Shown: piece by piece, positions 43,544 to 53,121 of the stretch
Layout of the letters: each line of letters begins with the position of its first letter
How positions within the stretch are numbered: position 1 is the first letter of the stretch
Assembly (NCBI RefSeq): GCF_022048975.1
Contig: NZ_JAKMHX010000030.1
Location: 1 to 64,000, forward strand
Direction: 5' to 3'
Origin: Sporosarcina cyprini
GTDB taxonomy: Bacteria; Bacillota; Bacilli; Bacillales_A; Planococcaceae
DNA: 64,000 nt
Made by a program: the position numbers and the translations under genes
Notes under the pieces: generated by a model
Seen by the model: only the letters and a program-made list of their open reading frames with translations
Database searches by the model: none
Told to the model about the DNA's origin: nothing

Positions 43544-44590
43544 ATGTGGAGAATGACAGAGCATGTTAAGTCGCTGAAAACCTATTTAAAGTCCGAGACA
43601 ATAAAAGTTCGGCAGATTGATGAGCGTTACATCGTCACCATGCATCGGGATAATGTAGAGTTGCCGTGGCAAATCGCTTCCATCATTGAGATGGACGGCG
43701 CTGCGGCACCTCACGTTTTCGTTCGTTGGCGGTTTGCCAGAAATCGAACAACACTGCAACAGTTTGCAGAGCAGTCTGCAGAAAGATATAAGGAGTGCCA
43801 AACCGTTGTCCTGAACGTTACATGCAATTCAGATGGCCGAGTGGAGCTGGAACAAAAACGACTTCACTTCCGCAATAGCAAATGGAGCCAATATGCACTA
43901 CTGAAAAATAAAATCAGATTGCAGCCGTATTTACCGCCTACAGAAATCTATACAGCTGGTACTGCCCAACAATTCCTCGAACGGTATAAGGAAATCCTCT
44001 TGAAACCGTGTATCGGCCAGGAAGGGAGAGGCATCATTCAGATTATCCGTCAGACAGATGATCGTATTGATCTCCATCAATGGGATGAGATCCATAGCTG
44101 CAGCTCTTTCGCTGAAGCATGGGAGCTATTGCCGCAAGCAGAGCTCGCTAAAAAACCGTATATTGTTCAGCAGAAATTGAGATTAGCGGAAATTGAGGCT
44201 TGTCCATTCGATATAAGGGTCGTCGTCCAAAGAAATCAAAATCATTGGATGGTTACTGGGATGCTCGTTAAAGTGGCGGCTTCGGATTTTTTTGTGACCA
44301 ATGTTGCGAAGGAATTAATGACATTTGAAGAAGCCATACCACAATCTTCTGTTGCACGATTCGGCGTCCGGAGAGTGAAGGATCGAATTCAAAGGCTTTG
44401 TCTTGCGGCCGCTAGACAATTGGAGCAAGTCAGTCCCAAGCCAGACATCATTGGGTTCGATATTGGCATCACTCAATGTGGAAGTATATATATCCTGGAA
44501 GGGAATTATGTGCCAGATTTGTCTATGTTCCATGCACTTGAAGACAAAGAGATGTACCGGACGATTATGCAGCTCAGAAGACAGAGATAA
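43544..44590 (+). CDS. YheC/YheD-type ATP-grasp protein
   Basis: A 348-residue YheC/YheD-family protein. The N-terminal half carries a short strand-rich region, then the grasp domain: 'LHFRNSKWSQYALLKNKIRL', 'EILLKPCIGQEGRGIIQI', 'FDIRVVVQRNQNHWMVTGML' and 'GFDIGITQCGSIYILEGNY'. In B. subtilis, YheC and YheD are spore-associated, and YheD localises to the forespore surface. ATG 43544 is preferred, with GAAAGTGG just upstream; the longer TTG 43520 start covers that site. It is co-directional and tightly spaced with the genes on both sides. Confidence 0.78.
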   Translation: MWRMTEHVKSLKTYLKSETIKVRQIDERYIVTMHRDNVELPWQIASIIEMDGAAAPHVFVRWRFARNRTTLQQFAEQSAERYKECQTVVLNVTCNSDGRVELEQKRLHFRNSKWSQYALLKNKIRLQPYLPPTEIYTAGTAQQFLERYKEILLKPCIGQEGRGIIQIIRQTDDRIDLHQWDEIHSCSSFAEAWELLPQAELAKKPYIVQQKLRLAEIEACPFDIRVVVQRNQNHWMVTGMLVKVAASDFFVTNVAKELMTFEEAIPQSSVARFGVRRVKDRIQRLCLAAARQLEQVSPKPDIIGFDIGITQCGSIYILEGNYVPDLSMFHALEDKEMYRTIMQLRRQR

Positions 44591-44625
44591 AATGAATTCT
44601 TGCAACTAGGGAAGGGAGGTAACCT

Positions 44626-46014
44626 ATGAAACCATTAGACGTGCGAACCATCAAGAGGCTTCTAAAGGCAGAACTTATATATGGACCTGTCAATTGGAAA
44701 GTGCAGCATGTAATCTACTATAAGCGCCATGATTTGACCCGTACACATACAATGATGTTCATCCATCGAAATGAGACGGTCAACTGGAATGAAATCCGTT
44801 CCAAAGCTCCCGTCCTACTCATTACAGATAAGCCGGCAGATCAAATGAAGAAAGACATCCCCGATGTAACAGTTTTACAAGTTCCGAGCCTCGTACAGGC
44901 ATATTGGACGTTCATCGATTATTACCGTGGCTTGTTTTCCATTCCTGTTGTCACAATTACAGGCACATGTGGGAAAACGACCACAAAGGACATGATCCGC
45001 CACATTATGAGTGCGAAATATCATGTTGTCGCTTCGATCAGCAGCAAGAATGAACCGCGGCGTTCCTTCCCTTATTTAATGCAAATGGACGAACAGACAG
45101 ATGTAGCTGTGTTCGAACACGGGCTCGGCAACTCAGGGAACATTAAACACCAATGTATGATTTATAAACCGACTATCGGTATACTGACGAATATCGGCGT
45201 CCATCATTTAGACGGGTGCAATGATCTCGATGGCTATATTCGTGCGAAAGGCGAAATTGTAGAAGGCATCTCCAAAGGCGGCACGCTCATTTTAAACAAG
45301 GACGACGAGAACACAAAAAAAGTCGGTCTTTCCTCGTTTCAAGGCAATAAAATCATATATATTAGTATCCAGGAAGAAGCGGATTATCAAGCAACCGATA
45401 TACGGTACGCAGAGGGAGGCATGTCCTTTACGCTGATCCATGCGGGTGATTCCTATAAAGCGTTTGTGCCAGGATATGGAACACATCAAGTGTACAATGC
45501 ACTGGCAGCGATTGCGGCGACAACTGAAATGGGACTGGCTGAGCGAGATGCCATCTACCAGCTGGCAACCTTCTCGAATCCCGAGCGGCATATGCAATTC
45601 TTTGAAGGGGTCTCTGGCAGCACCATCATTGACGATACGTGGACCATCAATCCGACGTCTATCAAAGCGGCATTGCAAGTAGTAAAAGAACTGGGGAAAG
45701 AGAAAAAAATCATTTTTGTCGTGGGGGATATTAACCGTCTCGGCCGTTTTGAGAAAAAATATCACCGGGAAATCGGAGATCTGATTGCGGAACAGCCGAT
45801 TGATTTATTGATCACTATCGGCAGCAAGGCGGAGGAAATCGGCAGGCAGGCGAAACGGGCAGGCAGCCAGGCAGAAATTCGAATGCTCAAACAGGTGGAA
45901 GGTGTGGAGAAAATTGTCGCTCCTCTGTTAGATCAAAATACGATTGTCCTGATTAAAGGCCCCATGTCAAGTAAAGGTCTGATCGAGTTCGCTAAAGGAT
46001 TGAGAAAGAAATAA
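44626..46014 (+). CDS. Stand-alone MurF-like ligase (paralogue 2)
   Basis: A 462-residue Mur-ligase-family protein closely resembling the gene at 41586: P-loop 'TITGTCGKTTTKDMIRHIMS' (about residues 110-129), 'GILTNIGVHHLDG', 'GYGTHQVYNALAAIAATTE' and 'DDTWTINPTSIKAAL', which is closer to the MurF motif than its paralogue. GGGAAGGGAGG precedes ATG 44626. It is the last gene of the plus-strand unit starting at 41586 or 43059, closed by a strong terminator. Expected chemistry is ATP-dependent amide ligation; substrates unknown. Confidence 0.8.
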   Translation: MKPLDVRTIKRLLKAELIYGPVNWKVQHVIYYKRHDLTRTHTMMFIHRNETVNWNEIRSKAPVLLITDKPADQMKKDIPDVTVLQVPSLVQAYWTFIDYYRGLFSIPVVTITGTCGKTTTKDMIRHIMSAKYHVVASISSKNEPRRSFPYLMQMDEQTDVAVFEHGLGNSGNIKHQCMIYKPTIGILTNIGVHHLDGCNDLDGYIRAKGEIVEGISKGGTLILNKDDENTKKVGLSSFQGNKIIYISIQEEADYQATDIRYAEGGMSFTLIHAGDSYKAFVPGYGTHQVYNALAAIAATTEMGLAERDAIYQLATFSNPERHMQFFEGVSGSTIIDDTWTINPTSIKAALQVVKELGKEKKIIFVVGDINRLGRFEKKYHREIGDLIAEQPIDLLITIGSKAEEIGRQAKRAGSQAEIRMLKQVEGVEKIVAPLLDQNTIVLIKGPMSSKGLIEFAKGLRKK

Positions 46015-46060
46015 TCTAGCTCAAAACTTTATTCTAGGGCATTTTGCATGACCAAAAAAT

Positions 46061-46098
46061 AAAGGCGAAGGAAACCGTTAAGTTTTCCTTCGCCTTTT
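46061..46098. terminator. Bidirectional terminator
   Basis: AAAGGCGAAGGAAA/TTTTCCTTCGCCTTT with A-run upstream and T-run downstream. It ends the ligase cluster and could also stop minus-strand transcripts. Confidence 0.85.
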
Positions 46099-46201
46099 TG
46101 GCAAGAGTTATGATCATGGAGCGATAGTAAACCACAAAGCATATTGGCGACTACGGCACCTCTGGATCCCGGAAGCCGGGTTCAGCCCCTGATAATTCGG
46201 A

Positions 46202-47137
46202 TCAGTTGCCTGAGATGAAGCGTTTCGCTGTAATATAGTGCGAGTTATAATAGTCGACAAGCAGGACACGAGATTGGACACCAGAGGACGTTGGAATAAT
46301 AATGCGGTATTCACCGGCATAGATCCCGACCAAGCTAGGCGTTTTCGATCCTTTCACACTATTAAAGAATACTAAATCACCTTTTTTCAAGTTGGCGCGT
46401 GAGACCGTTGTACCTTTGGCCATCAAAGCCGATAGAGACGTAGCCGGAAGGGTGATGTTCTGTTTTTTATAAACATAATTGATATATCCAAGGCTCGTAA
46501 ATTTCATCGCACTTGGATTCGTCACGCTGCCGATTGTCGCCTTATCACGCAGTTGATATGCCGATTCAACAATTTTATCTCCCTTTGTTGCAGGTGATGA
46601 TGACATTAAACCCGGTAGGACGCGACGAGCCGTAACGTAGTTATCTTTATAATAGGGTTTGCTATTCATATCTGTAATAACAATCTTCTGCTTAGGATCT
46701 GCCATTTGAATGACTTTGTTATTGCCAATATACATGACAACATGGTCCGGATCTGTACCTGTTTTCTTTGATTTAAAGAAGAGGAGATCGCCTTTTTTCC
46801 ATTGTCCTTTTGCTACGTATGTCCCTTGTTTCATCATATAATCCTCGTTATACGTACCAAGGTCAACGCCGTTCTTCTCAAATACATACATAAGAAATGA
46901 AGCGCAAGAAAACTTATAAGGATATGTATCTTTATATTGTGTGTTGCTGTAAGACGCTTTTCCAATAAGGCTCTTCGCTGTTGAAATCAATTGATCTGCT
47001 TTCGCATTTACAGCCGCTGTAGTAGGTTGCGATGCAAGAGTAGCAGCAGCTACCGGCTCCGGATTAACTGCTGGGATGGCTAATGTGCTAAGAGTGACTG
47101 TGGCGGCTAATGCAGCCGATATAATTTTTTTATTCAT
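46202..47137 (-). CDS. Secreted protein with one active and one degenerate NlpC/P60 domain
   Basis: A 311-residue exported protein. ATG 47137 follows AAGGAGGAAATT; the signal peptide ends near 'PVAAA'. Domain 1 (about 45-175) has the catalytic Cys-78 in 'KFSCASFLMYVF' and His-132 in 'DPDHVVMYIG', so it should cleave stem peptides of peptidoglycan (gamma-D-Glu/diaminoacid bond). Domain 2 (about 185-311) aligns by eye, but the Cys is replaced in 'MKFTSLGYINYVYK' and the His in 'PSLVGIYAG'. It is probably a non-catalytic, binding or inhibitory repeat. No cell-wall anchor is visible. Confidence 0.78.
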   Translation of the reverse strand: MNKKIISAALAATVTLSTLAIPAVNPEPVAAATLASQPTTAAVNAKADQLISTAKSLIGKASYSNTQYKDTYPYKFSCASFLMYVFEKNGVDLGTYNEDYMMKQGTYVAKGQWKKGDLLFFKSKKTGTDPDHVVMYIGNNKVIQMADPKQKIVITDMNSKPYYKDNYVTARRVLPGLMSSSPATKGDKIVESAYQLRDKATIGSVTNPSAMKFTSLGYINYVYKKQNITLPATSLSALMAKGTTVSRANLKKGDLVFFNSVKGSKTPSLVGIYAGEYRIIIPTSSGVQSRVLLVDYYNSHYITAKRFISGN

Positions 47138-47423
47138 AATTTCCTCCTTGTATGTATGCAAAGTTTCGGAACGCCTTTACAGTATCATAGAAAAATTGCA
47201 AGGTTAGCAGGAAATTAATCCCGTGGAATTTTACCAGTTCGCACAAACGCTCTTATAACAGCAGGTTTCGTGTTTCTTTACATTTGCATTACAAAGGTTA
47301 CAACTGGAATGTTCAGGTATTTACCATGCAGGCAACCAATTGTTGGAGTGGAGAAAAGAGGTGAGTAAGAGTAATTGGTGTGGTATAATAATATTATGTA
47401 AAGTTAATTTTAGTGAAAGAAAA

Positions 47424-47453
47424 AAAGCGCAAGAGGCTTACGCTTTTTCATAA
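47424..47453 (-). terminator. Terminator overlapping the yneR stop
   Basis: AAAAAGCG...CGCTTTTT hairpin with TTTTTTTC on the minus strand. The upstream 47138-47423 gap holds no gene; a TATAAT near 47380 has no matching downstream gene. Confidence 0.65.
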
Positions 47454-47731
47454 GAGAAGTGCAGTTCATTCAATTGTGGATCAACCGTTACATGCAGGTC
47501 ATGCCCTGAAAAAAACCACTCATCACGCTTTTCGATGTAAAAAAGGACTTCGTCTTGCTTCGTTTCCACGCCAATTTCATCATGGCCTTCTTTTCTCATG
47601 CCTAATGAGAATCCTTCATGCAATGGACTCGCACCGCCATAACGTGCAAAGAATTTGATTTCATCACCTGGTTCCACATCCATTTCTTCATGAAACCATT
47701 CCAAAGCTTCCTCTGATAAAACGATTTTCAT
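47438..47731 (-). CDS. yneR: YneR-like HesB-fold protein
   Basis: A 97-residue protein of the HesB/IscA fold ('MKIVLSEEALEWFHEEMDVE', 'IKFFARYGGASPLHEGFSLG') that lacks the iron-sulfur-binding cysteines, as in the YneR group. It sits next to plsY, as in B. subtilis. Function unknown. Confidence 0.82.
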   Translation of the reverse strand: MKIVLSEEALEWFHEEMDVEPGDEIKFFARYGGASPLHEGFSLGMRKEGHDEIGVETKQDEVLFYIEKRDEWFFSGHDLHVTVDPQLNELHFSYEKA

Positions 47732-47764
47732 TCAGCATCCCGCCTTTCGGTTTGTCCTATTGTA

Positions 47765-48367
47765 TTACAACCACTTCACCTTTGGCTCGGTTCCTGCTTT
47801 GATTCTCGTTATATTTGCGCGGTGGCGGTAAAAAATAAATACGGCCATAAGCCCGACAATGATCATCAAGTATATATCCTTTGTCATGAAATAGTAGATG
47901 ACCGTATAAATGAAAGCAACGGCTGCTACGATCATAGAGGATAATGAAACCATTTTCGTGATCTTCAAGGCGATCAGGAAGGTCAAAAGGACAATGAGGA
48001 AAATTGGCCAATTGTAGCCTAATAGAATCCCACCGGAAGTGGCCACTGCCTTTCCTCCTTTGAAGCGAGCGAATACAGGAAAGATATGCCCGATCACCGC
48101 CATGAACCCGATTACGAGCGGATGGATGTTCACATCACTGAAGTAAGGAAGTAATGGAAGCAGGACAGCTGCAGTGCCTTTCAATATGTCGAGAACGGTG
48201 ACGATCAAACCTGCTGTTTTGCCTAACACACGAAATGTGTTGGTCGCCCCTAAGTTGCCGCTTCCATGCTCGCGGACATCTGTTTTGAAAAATAATTTGC
48301 CTATCCAAAGGGCGGAAGGGATAGAGCCAAGCAGATACGCAAGAAGTAGTAAAATAGCTGTTTCCAT
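47765..48367 (-). CDS. plsY: Glycerol-3-phosphate acyltransferase PlsY
   Basis: A 200-residue protein with about five membrane helices that acylates glycerol-3-phosphate from acyl-phosphate, the first step of phospholipid synthesis. Family motifs are 'LLAYLLGSIPSALWIGK', 'DVREHGSGNLGATNTFR' and 'FKGGKAVATSGGILLG'. It is 33 bp from yneR and divergent from parE, as in B. subtilis. Confidence 0.94.
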   Translation of the reverse strand: METAILLLLAYLLGSIPSALWIGKLFFKTDVREHGSGNLGATNTFRVLGKTAGLIVTVLDILKGTAAVLLPLLPYFSDVNIHPLVIGFMAVIGHIFPVFARFKGGKAVATSGGILLGYNWPIFLIVLLTFLIALKITKMVSLSSMIVAAVAFIYTVIYYFMTKDIYLMIIVGLMAVFIFYRHRANITRIKAGTEPKVKWL

Positions 48368-48568
48368 AATGGTCCCCTTTACATATTTCCGTTACTGTTA
48401 GTTTAGCAGAACGTCAGGAAGGGGACAATGAGATTTACAAATGTGTCTTTCCTGTTAAGAAAAGAATGTAGTTAAGTTGTTGCCAATTGGACGGAAATTC
48501 CTCTTGTCATTGCATATTACAGCTTTGTTCTATACAATAAATTGAGCGAGCTACATGAAAACGTTGAT

Positions 48569-48597
48569 TTGACAAGCTTTTCTAGTAGCGTTACGAT
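48569..48597 (+). promoter_or_regulatory. Sigma-A promoter of parE-parC
   Basis: TTGACA (48569-48574), 17-nt spacer, TACGAT (48592-48597), 40 nt before the parE start. Confidence 0.75.
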
Positions 48598-48636
48598 ATA
48601 TAAAAAAGAGAACATTTGTTTGATGGGGGTTGCAAT

Positions 48637-50604
48637 TTGACGAAGAATCAAGAAGTGTATACGTATGATGATGATTCGATCAGTGTATTGGAAGGTCTTG
48701 ATGCGGTACGGAAACGTCCAGGGATGTATATCGGATCCACTGATGCACGAGGGCTTCATCATCTCGTTTATGAAATTGTAGATAATGCAGTGGACGAAGC
48801 ATTGGCGGGTTACGGGAATGAAGTCGACGTCATGCTTCACAAAGACGGCAGCGTCAGTGTGCGGGATTATGGGCGTGGTATGCCTACCGGAATGCACAAA
48901 ATGGGGAAGCCGACGACAGAAGTCATTTTCACCGTCTTGCATGCCGGGGGAAAGTTTGGCCAAGGCGGATATAAAACAAGTGGCGGTTTGCACGGCGTGG
49001 GCGCTTCAGTCGTCAACGCGCTTTCCGAATGGCTGGAAGTAACCATTTATCGTGATGGCAAGAAATTTCGCCAGCGATTTGAAAATGGCGGCAAGCCAGC
49101 TACCACACTTGAAGAGATTGGTACGTCCAAGGAAAAAGGGACGCTCATTCACTTCAAGCCAGATCCAACTATCTTTTCAACAATAAAATATCAATACGAT
49201 ACATTGGCGGAACGCTTGCGGGAATCTGCGTTCCTCTTAAAAGGCTTGAAAATAGTTCTGGCGGAGGAAGGCACCGACAAGAAGGATGTATTCCATTATG
49301 AGTCAGGGATCAAAGCGTTCGTTTCCTATTTGAACGAGGAAAAAGACACGCTTCATGAGGTCGCCTATCTAGAAGGCGTTGCAGAAGAAATTGAAGTCGA
49401 ATTCGCTTTCCAATTCAGTGACGGCTATTCGGAAACTATTCTGTCCTTCGTTAACAACGTCCGGACAAAAGATGGCGGTACGCATGAAACGGGTGCCAAA
49501 ACCGCGATGACCCGCGTATTCAACGAATATGCGAGAAAAACAGGCATTTTAAAAGAGAAGGATAAAAACTTAGATGGCTCAGACATCCGAGAAGGGATTT
49601 CAGCTGTCGTTTCCGTCCGTATTCCGGAAGAAATTCTTCAATTTGAGGGACAGACGAAAGGCAAGCTTGGGACAAGCGAAGCTCGGACGGCAACAGACGG
49701 CATCATTTCACAGCAGCTCCTCTATTTCCTTGAGGAAAACGCTGAATTGAGCGCCAACCTGATCCGTAAAGCAATTCGCGCGCAGCAAGCAAGAGAAGCT
49801 GCACGGAAAGCCCGCGAAGATGCACGTTCCGGAAAGAAACGAAAGAAATCGGATACGCTGCTATCCGGCAAGCTGACACCTGCCCAATCGAGGAATGCTT
49901 CAAAAAATGAATTGTACTTAGTTGAGGGAGACTCGGCAGGCGGTTCTGCCAAGCAGGGACGAGACCGAACTTTCCAGGCTATCTTGCCGCTTCGGGGTAA
50001 AGTTATCAATACGGAAAAGGCAAAGCTCGAAGACATTATGAAAAACGAGGAGATCAACACGATTATCCACGCGATTGGTGGCGGAGTCGGGGCCGATTTC
50101 CATATTGACGATATCGCATACGACAAAGTGATTATTATGACCGATGCCGATACGGACGGAGCGCATATCCAAGTTTTGCTCCTTACGTTCTTCTACCGGT
50201 ACATGAAGCCGCTCATCGAAGCAGGCAAAGTCTATATCGCATTGCCTCCACTTTACAAAGTATTCAAAGGGGCAGGCAAAACCGAAAAAGTCGAGTATGC
50301 CTGGACCGAAGCGGATTTGAATGCGGCTATTAAGAAGATTGGCAAAGGCTATATGCTGCAACGCTACAAAGGTCTCGGTGAGATGAATGCGGAACAGTTA
50401 TGGGAAACAACGATGAATCCTGAAACACGCACATTGATCCGGGTGACGATTGAAGACGGCGCCCAATCGGAACGCCGTGTCACGACGTTAATGGGTGATA
50501 AAGTTGAACCACGCCGCCGATGGATTGAAAGCAATGTCGATTTCGGCGTAGAAGACCAAAATATATTGGAAAATGAATTTCTCCATGAGGGGGACTCTGA
50601 ATGA
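48637..50604 (+). CDS. parE: DNA topoisomerase IV subunit B
   Basis: A 655-residue GHKL ATPase subunit that powers decatenation of daughter chromosomes. The start is TTG 48637 after GATGGGGG. Motifs are '[15 protein letters not shown]' (ATP/Mg), '[16 protein letters not shown]', the Toprim block '[19 protein letters not shown]' and '[14 protein letters not shown]', and '[18 protein letters not shown]'. The C-terminal part matches ParE. It overlaps parC by 4 bp. Confidence 0.95.
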   Translation: MTKNQEVYTYDDDSISVLEGLDAVRKRPGMYIGSTDARGLHHLVYEIVDNAVDEALAGYGNEVDVMLHKDGSVSVRDYGRGMPTGMHKMGKPTTEVIFTVLHAGGKFGQGGYKTSGGLHGVGASVVNALSEWLEVTIYRDGKKFRQRFENGGKPATTLEEIGTSKEKGTLIHFKPDPTIFSTIKYQYDTLAERLRESAFLLKGLKIVLAEEGTDKKDVFHYESGIKAFVSYLNEEKDTLHEVAYLEGVAEEIEVEFAFQFSDGYSETILSFVNNVRTKDGGTHETGAKTAMTRVFNEYARKTGILKEKDKNLDGSDIREGISAVVSVRIPEEILQFEGQTKGKLGTSEARTATDGIISQQLLYFLEENAELSANLIRKAIRAQQAREAARKAREDARSGKKRKKSDTLLSGKLTPAQSRNASKNELYLVEGDSAGGSAKQGRDRTFQAILPLRGKVINTEKAKLEDIMKNEEINTIIHAIGGGVGADFHIDDIAYDKVIIMTDADTDGAHIQVLLLTFFYRYMKPLIEAGKVYIALPPLYKVFKGAGKTEKVEYAWTEADLNAAIKKIGKGYMLQRYKGLGEMNAEQLWETTMNPETRTLIRVTIEDGAQSERRVTTLMGDKVEPRRRWIESNVDFGVEDQNILENEFLHEGDSE

Positions 50605-53030
50605 CAGCAACAGAACGTTACCAAGACCTTCCACTGGAAGAAGTCATCGGGGACCGATTTGGACGGTACAGTAAATATATTATCCAAGACCGGGCATTGC
50701 CTGATGCACGCGACGGACTGAAGCCCGTTCAGCGGCGTATCCTGTATGCGATGTTCCATGAAGGGAATACGCATGATAAAGCATTCCGGAAATCGGCAAA
50801 AACTGTCGGGAATGTCATCGGGAATTACCACCCTCATGGCGATTCCTCTGTCTATGATGCAATGGTCCGGATGAGCCAGGATTGGAAATTGCGTCATCTG
50901 ATGGTGGAGATGCACGGAAACAATGGTTCAGTAGACGGCGATCCAGCTGCCGCCATGCGTTATACAGAAGCTAGACTTTCCGCTATTGCTGGTGAAATGC
51001 TACGTGATATCGGAAAGAATACAGTGGATTTCATTCCAAACTTTGATGATACGGAGCCGGAGCCGACTGTATTGCCAGCCCGATTCCCGAACCTTTTGGT
51101 AAATGGATCGACAGGAATTTCTGCTGGATATGCCACAGACATTCCGCCTCATGCGCTCCATGAAGTGATTGATGCTGTGTTGATGCGGATGGACAATCCA
51201 GACGTTTCGGTAGAAGAATTGATGACCGTATTAAAAGGACCTGATTTTCCGACAGGCGGTATCATCCAAGGAACTGACGGCATTAAAACAGCTTATGAAA
51301 CGGGGAAAGGCCGATTCGTCATACGGGCCAAGTATGAAATCGAATCGTTGAAAGCAGGGAAATCCCAAATTGTTGTGACGGAAATCCCGTACGATGTGAA
51401 CAAGGCAAACCTAGTGAAAAAGATGGATGAATTACGTCTGGATCGTAAATTGGACGGAATCGCGGACGTCCGAGATGAATCGGACCGTACCGGCTTGCGC
51501 ATCGTTATTGAGCTGAAAAAGGATATTGACGGCAATGGAATCATGCAATATCTATTGAAGAATACAGACCTTCAAATTACCTACAATTTCAATATGGTGG
51601 CTATTTCAAACAGACGTCCGATGCTAATGTCTCTTCCGATGCTGCTAGATGCATATATTGATCATCAGAAAGATGTTGTGACACGGCGCTCTGAGTACGA
51701 TATTCAAAAAGCAAAAGACCGTCTGCATATTGTAGAAGGTCTCATGAAGGCATTATCCATCTTGGATGAAGTGATCAAAACGATCCGTGCTTCGAAAGAT
51801 AAGCGGGATGCAAAGAACAATCTCATCGCACAGTTTGGATTTACAGAAGTTCAAGCGGAAGCGATCGTCTCCTTGCAACTTTATCGTTTAACGAATACGG
51901 ATATCACAGAATTACAGCGTGAAGATGAATCCCTTCGTAAATTAATCGACCAATTGGATGCGATTTTAAAGAGTGACCGCAAACTTTCATCGGTTATCAA
52001 AAAGGAATTGGTAGAAGTTCGCAAGCAGTTCGCAGAGCCTAGACTCTCTGTAATTGAAGAGAAGATTGAAAGTATCAAAGTGGATCTCGATATCCTTGTG
52101 CCAAGTGAAGAGGTTGTAGTATCTGTCACGAAGGACGGGTATGTGAAGCGTACGAGCATGCGGTCCTACTCGGCTTCTAATGGCGCAGGCCAGGAGATGA
52201 AAGAGTCGGATTTCAGCCTGATGGAATCTGTCATGAATACACAGCATCATGTGTTGCTCTTTACTTCACACGGCAATTACATTTATCAGCCAGTTCATGA
52301 ACTGCCGGACATTCGCTGGAAGGATCTTGGACAGCATATTTCGAGTATCATTTCGCTTGAGCCTGGCGAAGAAGTGTCAGCTGTACTCGGATTTGATTCT
52401 TTTGAAGCAAATGTTTCGGTACTTACCGTCTCAGAGCAAGGAAATATCAAGATTTCACAGCTGGCCGATTTCCAAGTACAACGCTATTCACGTACCTTCA
52501 AGGCGATGAACGTGAAGAAGGGCGATCGCCTGGTGGATGCCCGAATTGTCCAAGGCAACGAGGATGTTATTTTAATCACCCAGCAAGCATACGGCCTGCG
52601 ATTCTCTCTAACAGAGCTTTCACAAACCGGCGTCCGAACGGCTGGTGTGAAGGGGATCAATTTGAAGCCGGATGATGTTGTCGTCTCAATTGAAACTGTT
52701 ACAGATCCTACGGAGTCAATCGTCATTGCAACGCAACGCGGTGCAGTGAAACGGATGGCATTAAAAGAACTCGAAACAGCGGGCAGGGCGCAGCGAGGAC
52801 TCGTTGTCTTGAAAGAGCTGAAGAGCCATCCACACCGAATTATAGGTACGGCATTAGCAAAAACGGATGATCAACTCATCCTGATGACGGCCCAAGGGAA
52901 GAAAATACCGTTTGCAGCCGGTACACTACGGCTGGTCGATCGCTATTCGAACGGCAGCTTCATTACAGACGAACAAAAAGATGGCCAAGCCGTCCGTCTG
53001 TACAAAGAACCAAAAGTACAAATCGATTAA
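50601..53030 (+). CDS. parC: DNA topoisomerase IV subunit A
   Basis: An 809-residue DNA-cleaving subunit. The active tyrosine is in '[14 protein letters not shown]', and the quinolone-resistance region has '[20 protein letters not shown]' (the Ser/Asp positions look wild type). The C-terminal beta-pinwheel repeats ('[15 protein letters not shown]', '[10 protein letters not shown]'-like blades) are shorter than in GyrA, supporting ParC. Translationally coupled to parE. A perfect terminator follows. Confidence 0.95.
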   Translation: MTATERYQDLPLEEVIGDRFGRYSKYIIQDRALPDARDGLKPVQRRILYAMFHEGNTHDKAFRKSAKTVGNVIGNYHPHGDSSVYDAMVRMSQDWKLRHLMVEMHGNNGSVDGDPAAAMRYTEARLSAIAGEMLRDIGKNTVDFIPNFDDTEPEPTVLPARFPNLLVNGSTGISAGYATDIPPHALHEVIDAVLMRMDNPDVSVEELMTVLKGPDFPTGGIIQGTDGIKTAYETGKGRFVIRAKYEIESLKAGKSQIVVTEIPYDVNKANLVKKMDELRLDRKLDGIADVRDESDRTGLRIVIELKKDIDGNGIMQYLLKNTDLQITYNFNMVAISNRRPMLMSLPMLLDAYIDHQKDVVTRRSEYDIQKAKDRLHIVEGLMKALSILDEVIKTIRASKDKRDAKNNLIAQFGFTEVQAEAIVSLQLYRLTNTDITELQREDESLRKLIDQLDAILKSDRKLSSVIKKELVEVRKQFAEPRLSVIEEKIESIKVDLDILVPSEEVVVSVTKDGYVKRTSMRSYSASNGAGQEMKESDFSLMESVMNTQHHVLLFTSHGNYIYQPVHELPDIRWKDLGQHISSIISLEPGEEVSAVLGFDSFEANVSVLTVSEQGNIKISQLADFQVQRYSRTFKAMNVKKGDRLVDARIVQGNEDVILITQQAYGLRFSLTELSQTGVRTAGVKGINLKPDDVVVSIETVTDPTESIVIATQRGAVKRMALKELETAGRAQRGLVVLKELKSHPHRIIGTALAKTDDQLILMTAQGKKIPFAAGTLRLVDRYSNGSFITDEQKDGQAVRLYKEPKVQID

Positions 53031-53035
53031 TTGTA

Positions 53036-53063
53036 GTCACGGGCTAAAGGCCCGTGACTTTTT
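53036..53063 (+). terminator. Terminator of parE-parC
   Basis: Perfect GTCACGGGC/GCCCGTGAC stem followed by TTTTT. Confidence 0.92.
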
Positions 53064-53121
53064 CATTGGATTCGATTATAATAATTCGAGAATCGAAATA
53101 GTTAAGGCTGGGGTGGGGAAT

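Noticed and set aside
41586..46014. MurF-like genes as part of a peptidoglycan dcw cluster
   Set aside because: No mraY, murD, fts or ddl genes are adjacent, the MurF substrate motif is altered, and coat-type genes are interleaved.
47375..47390. TATAAT near 47380 as a promoter
   Set aside because: Plus-strand transcription from here would run antisense into yneR and plsY with no gene to serve; probably AT-rich chance.
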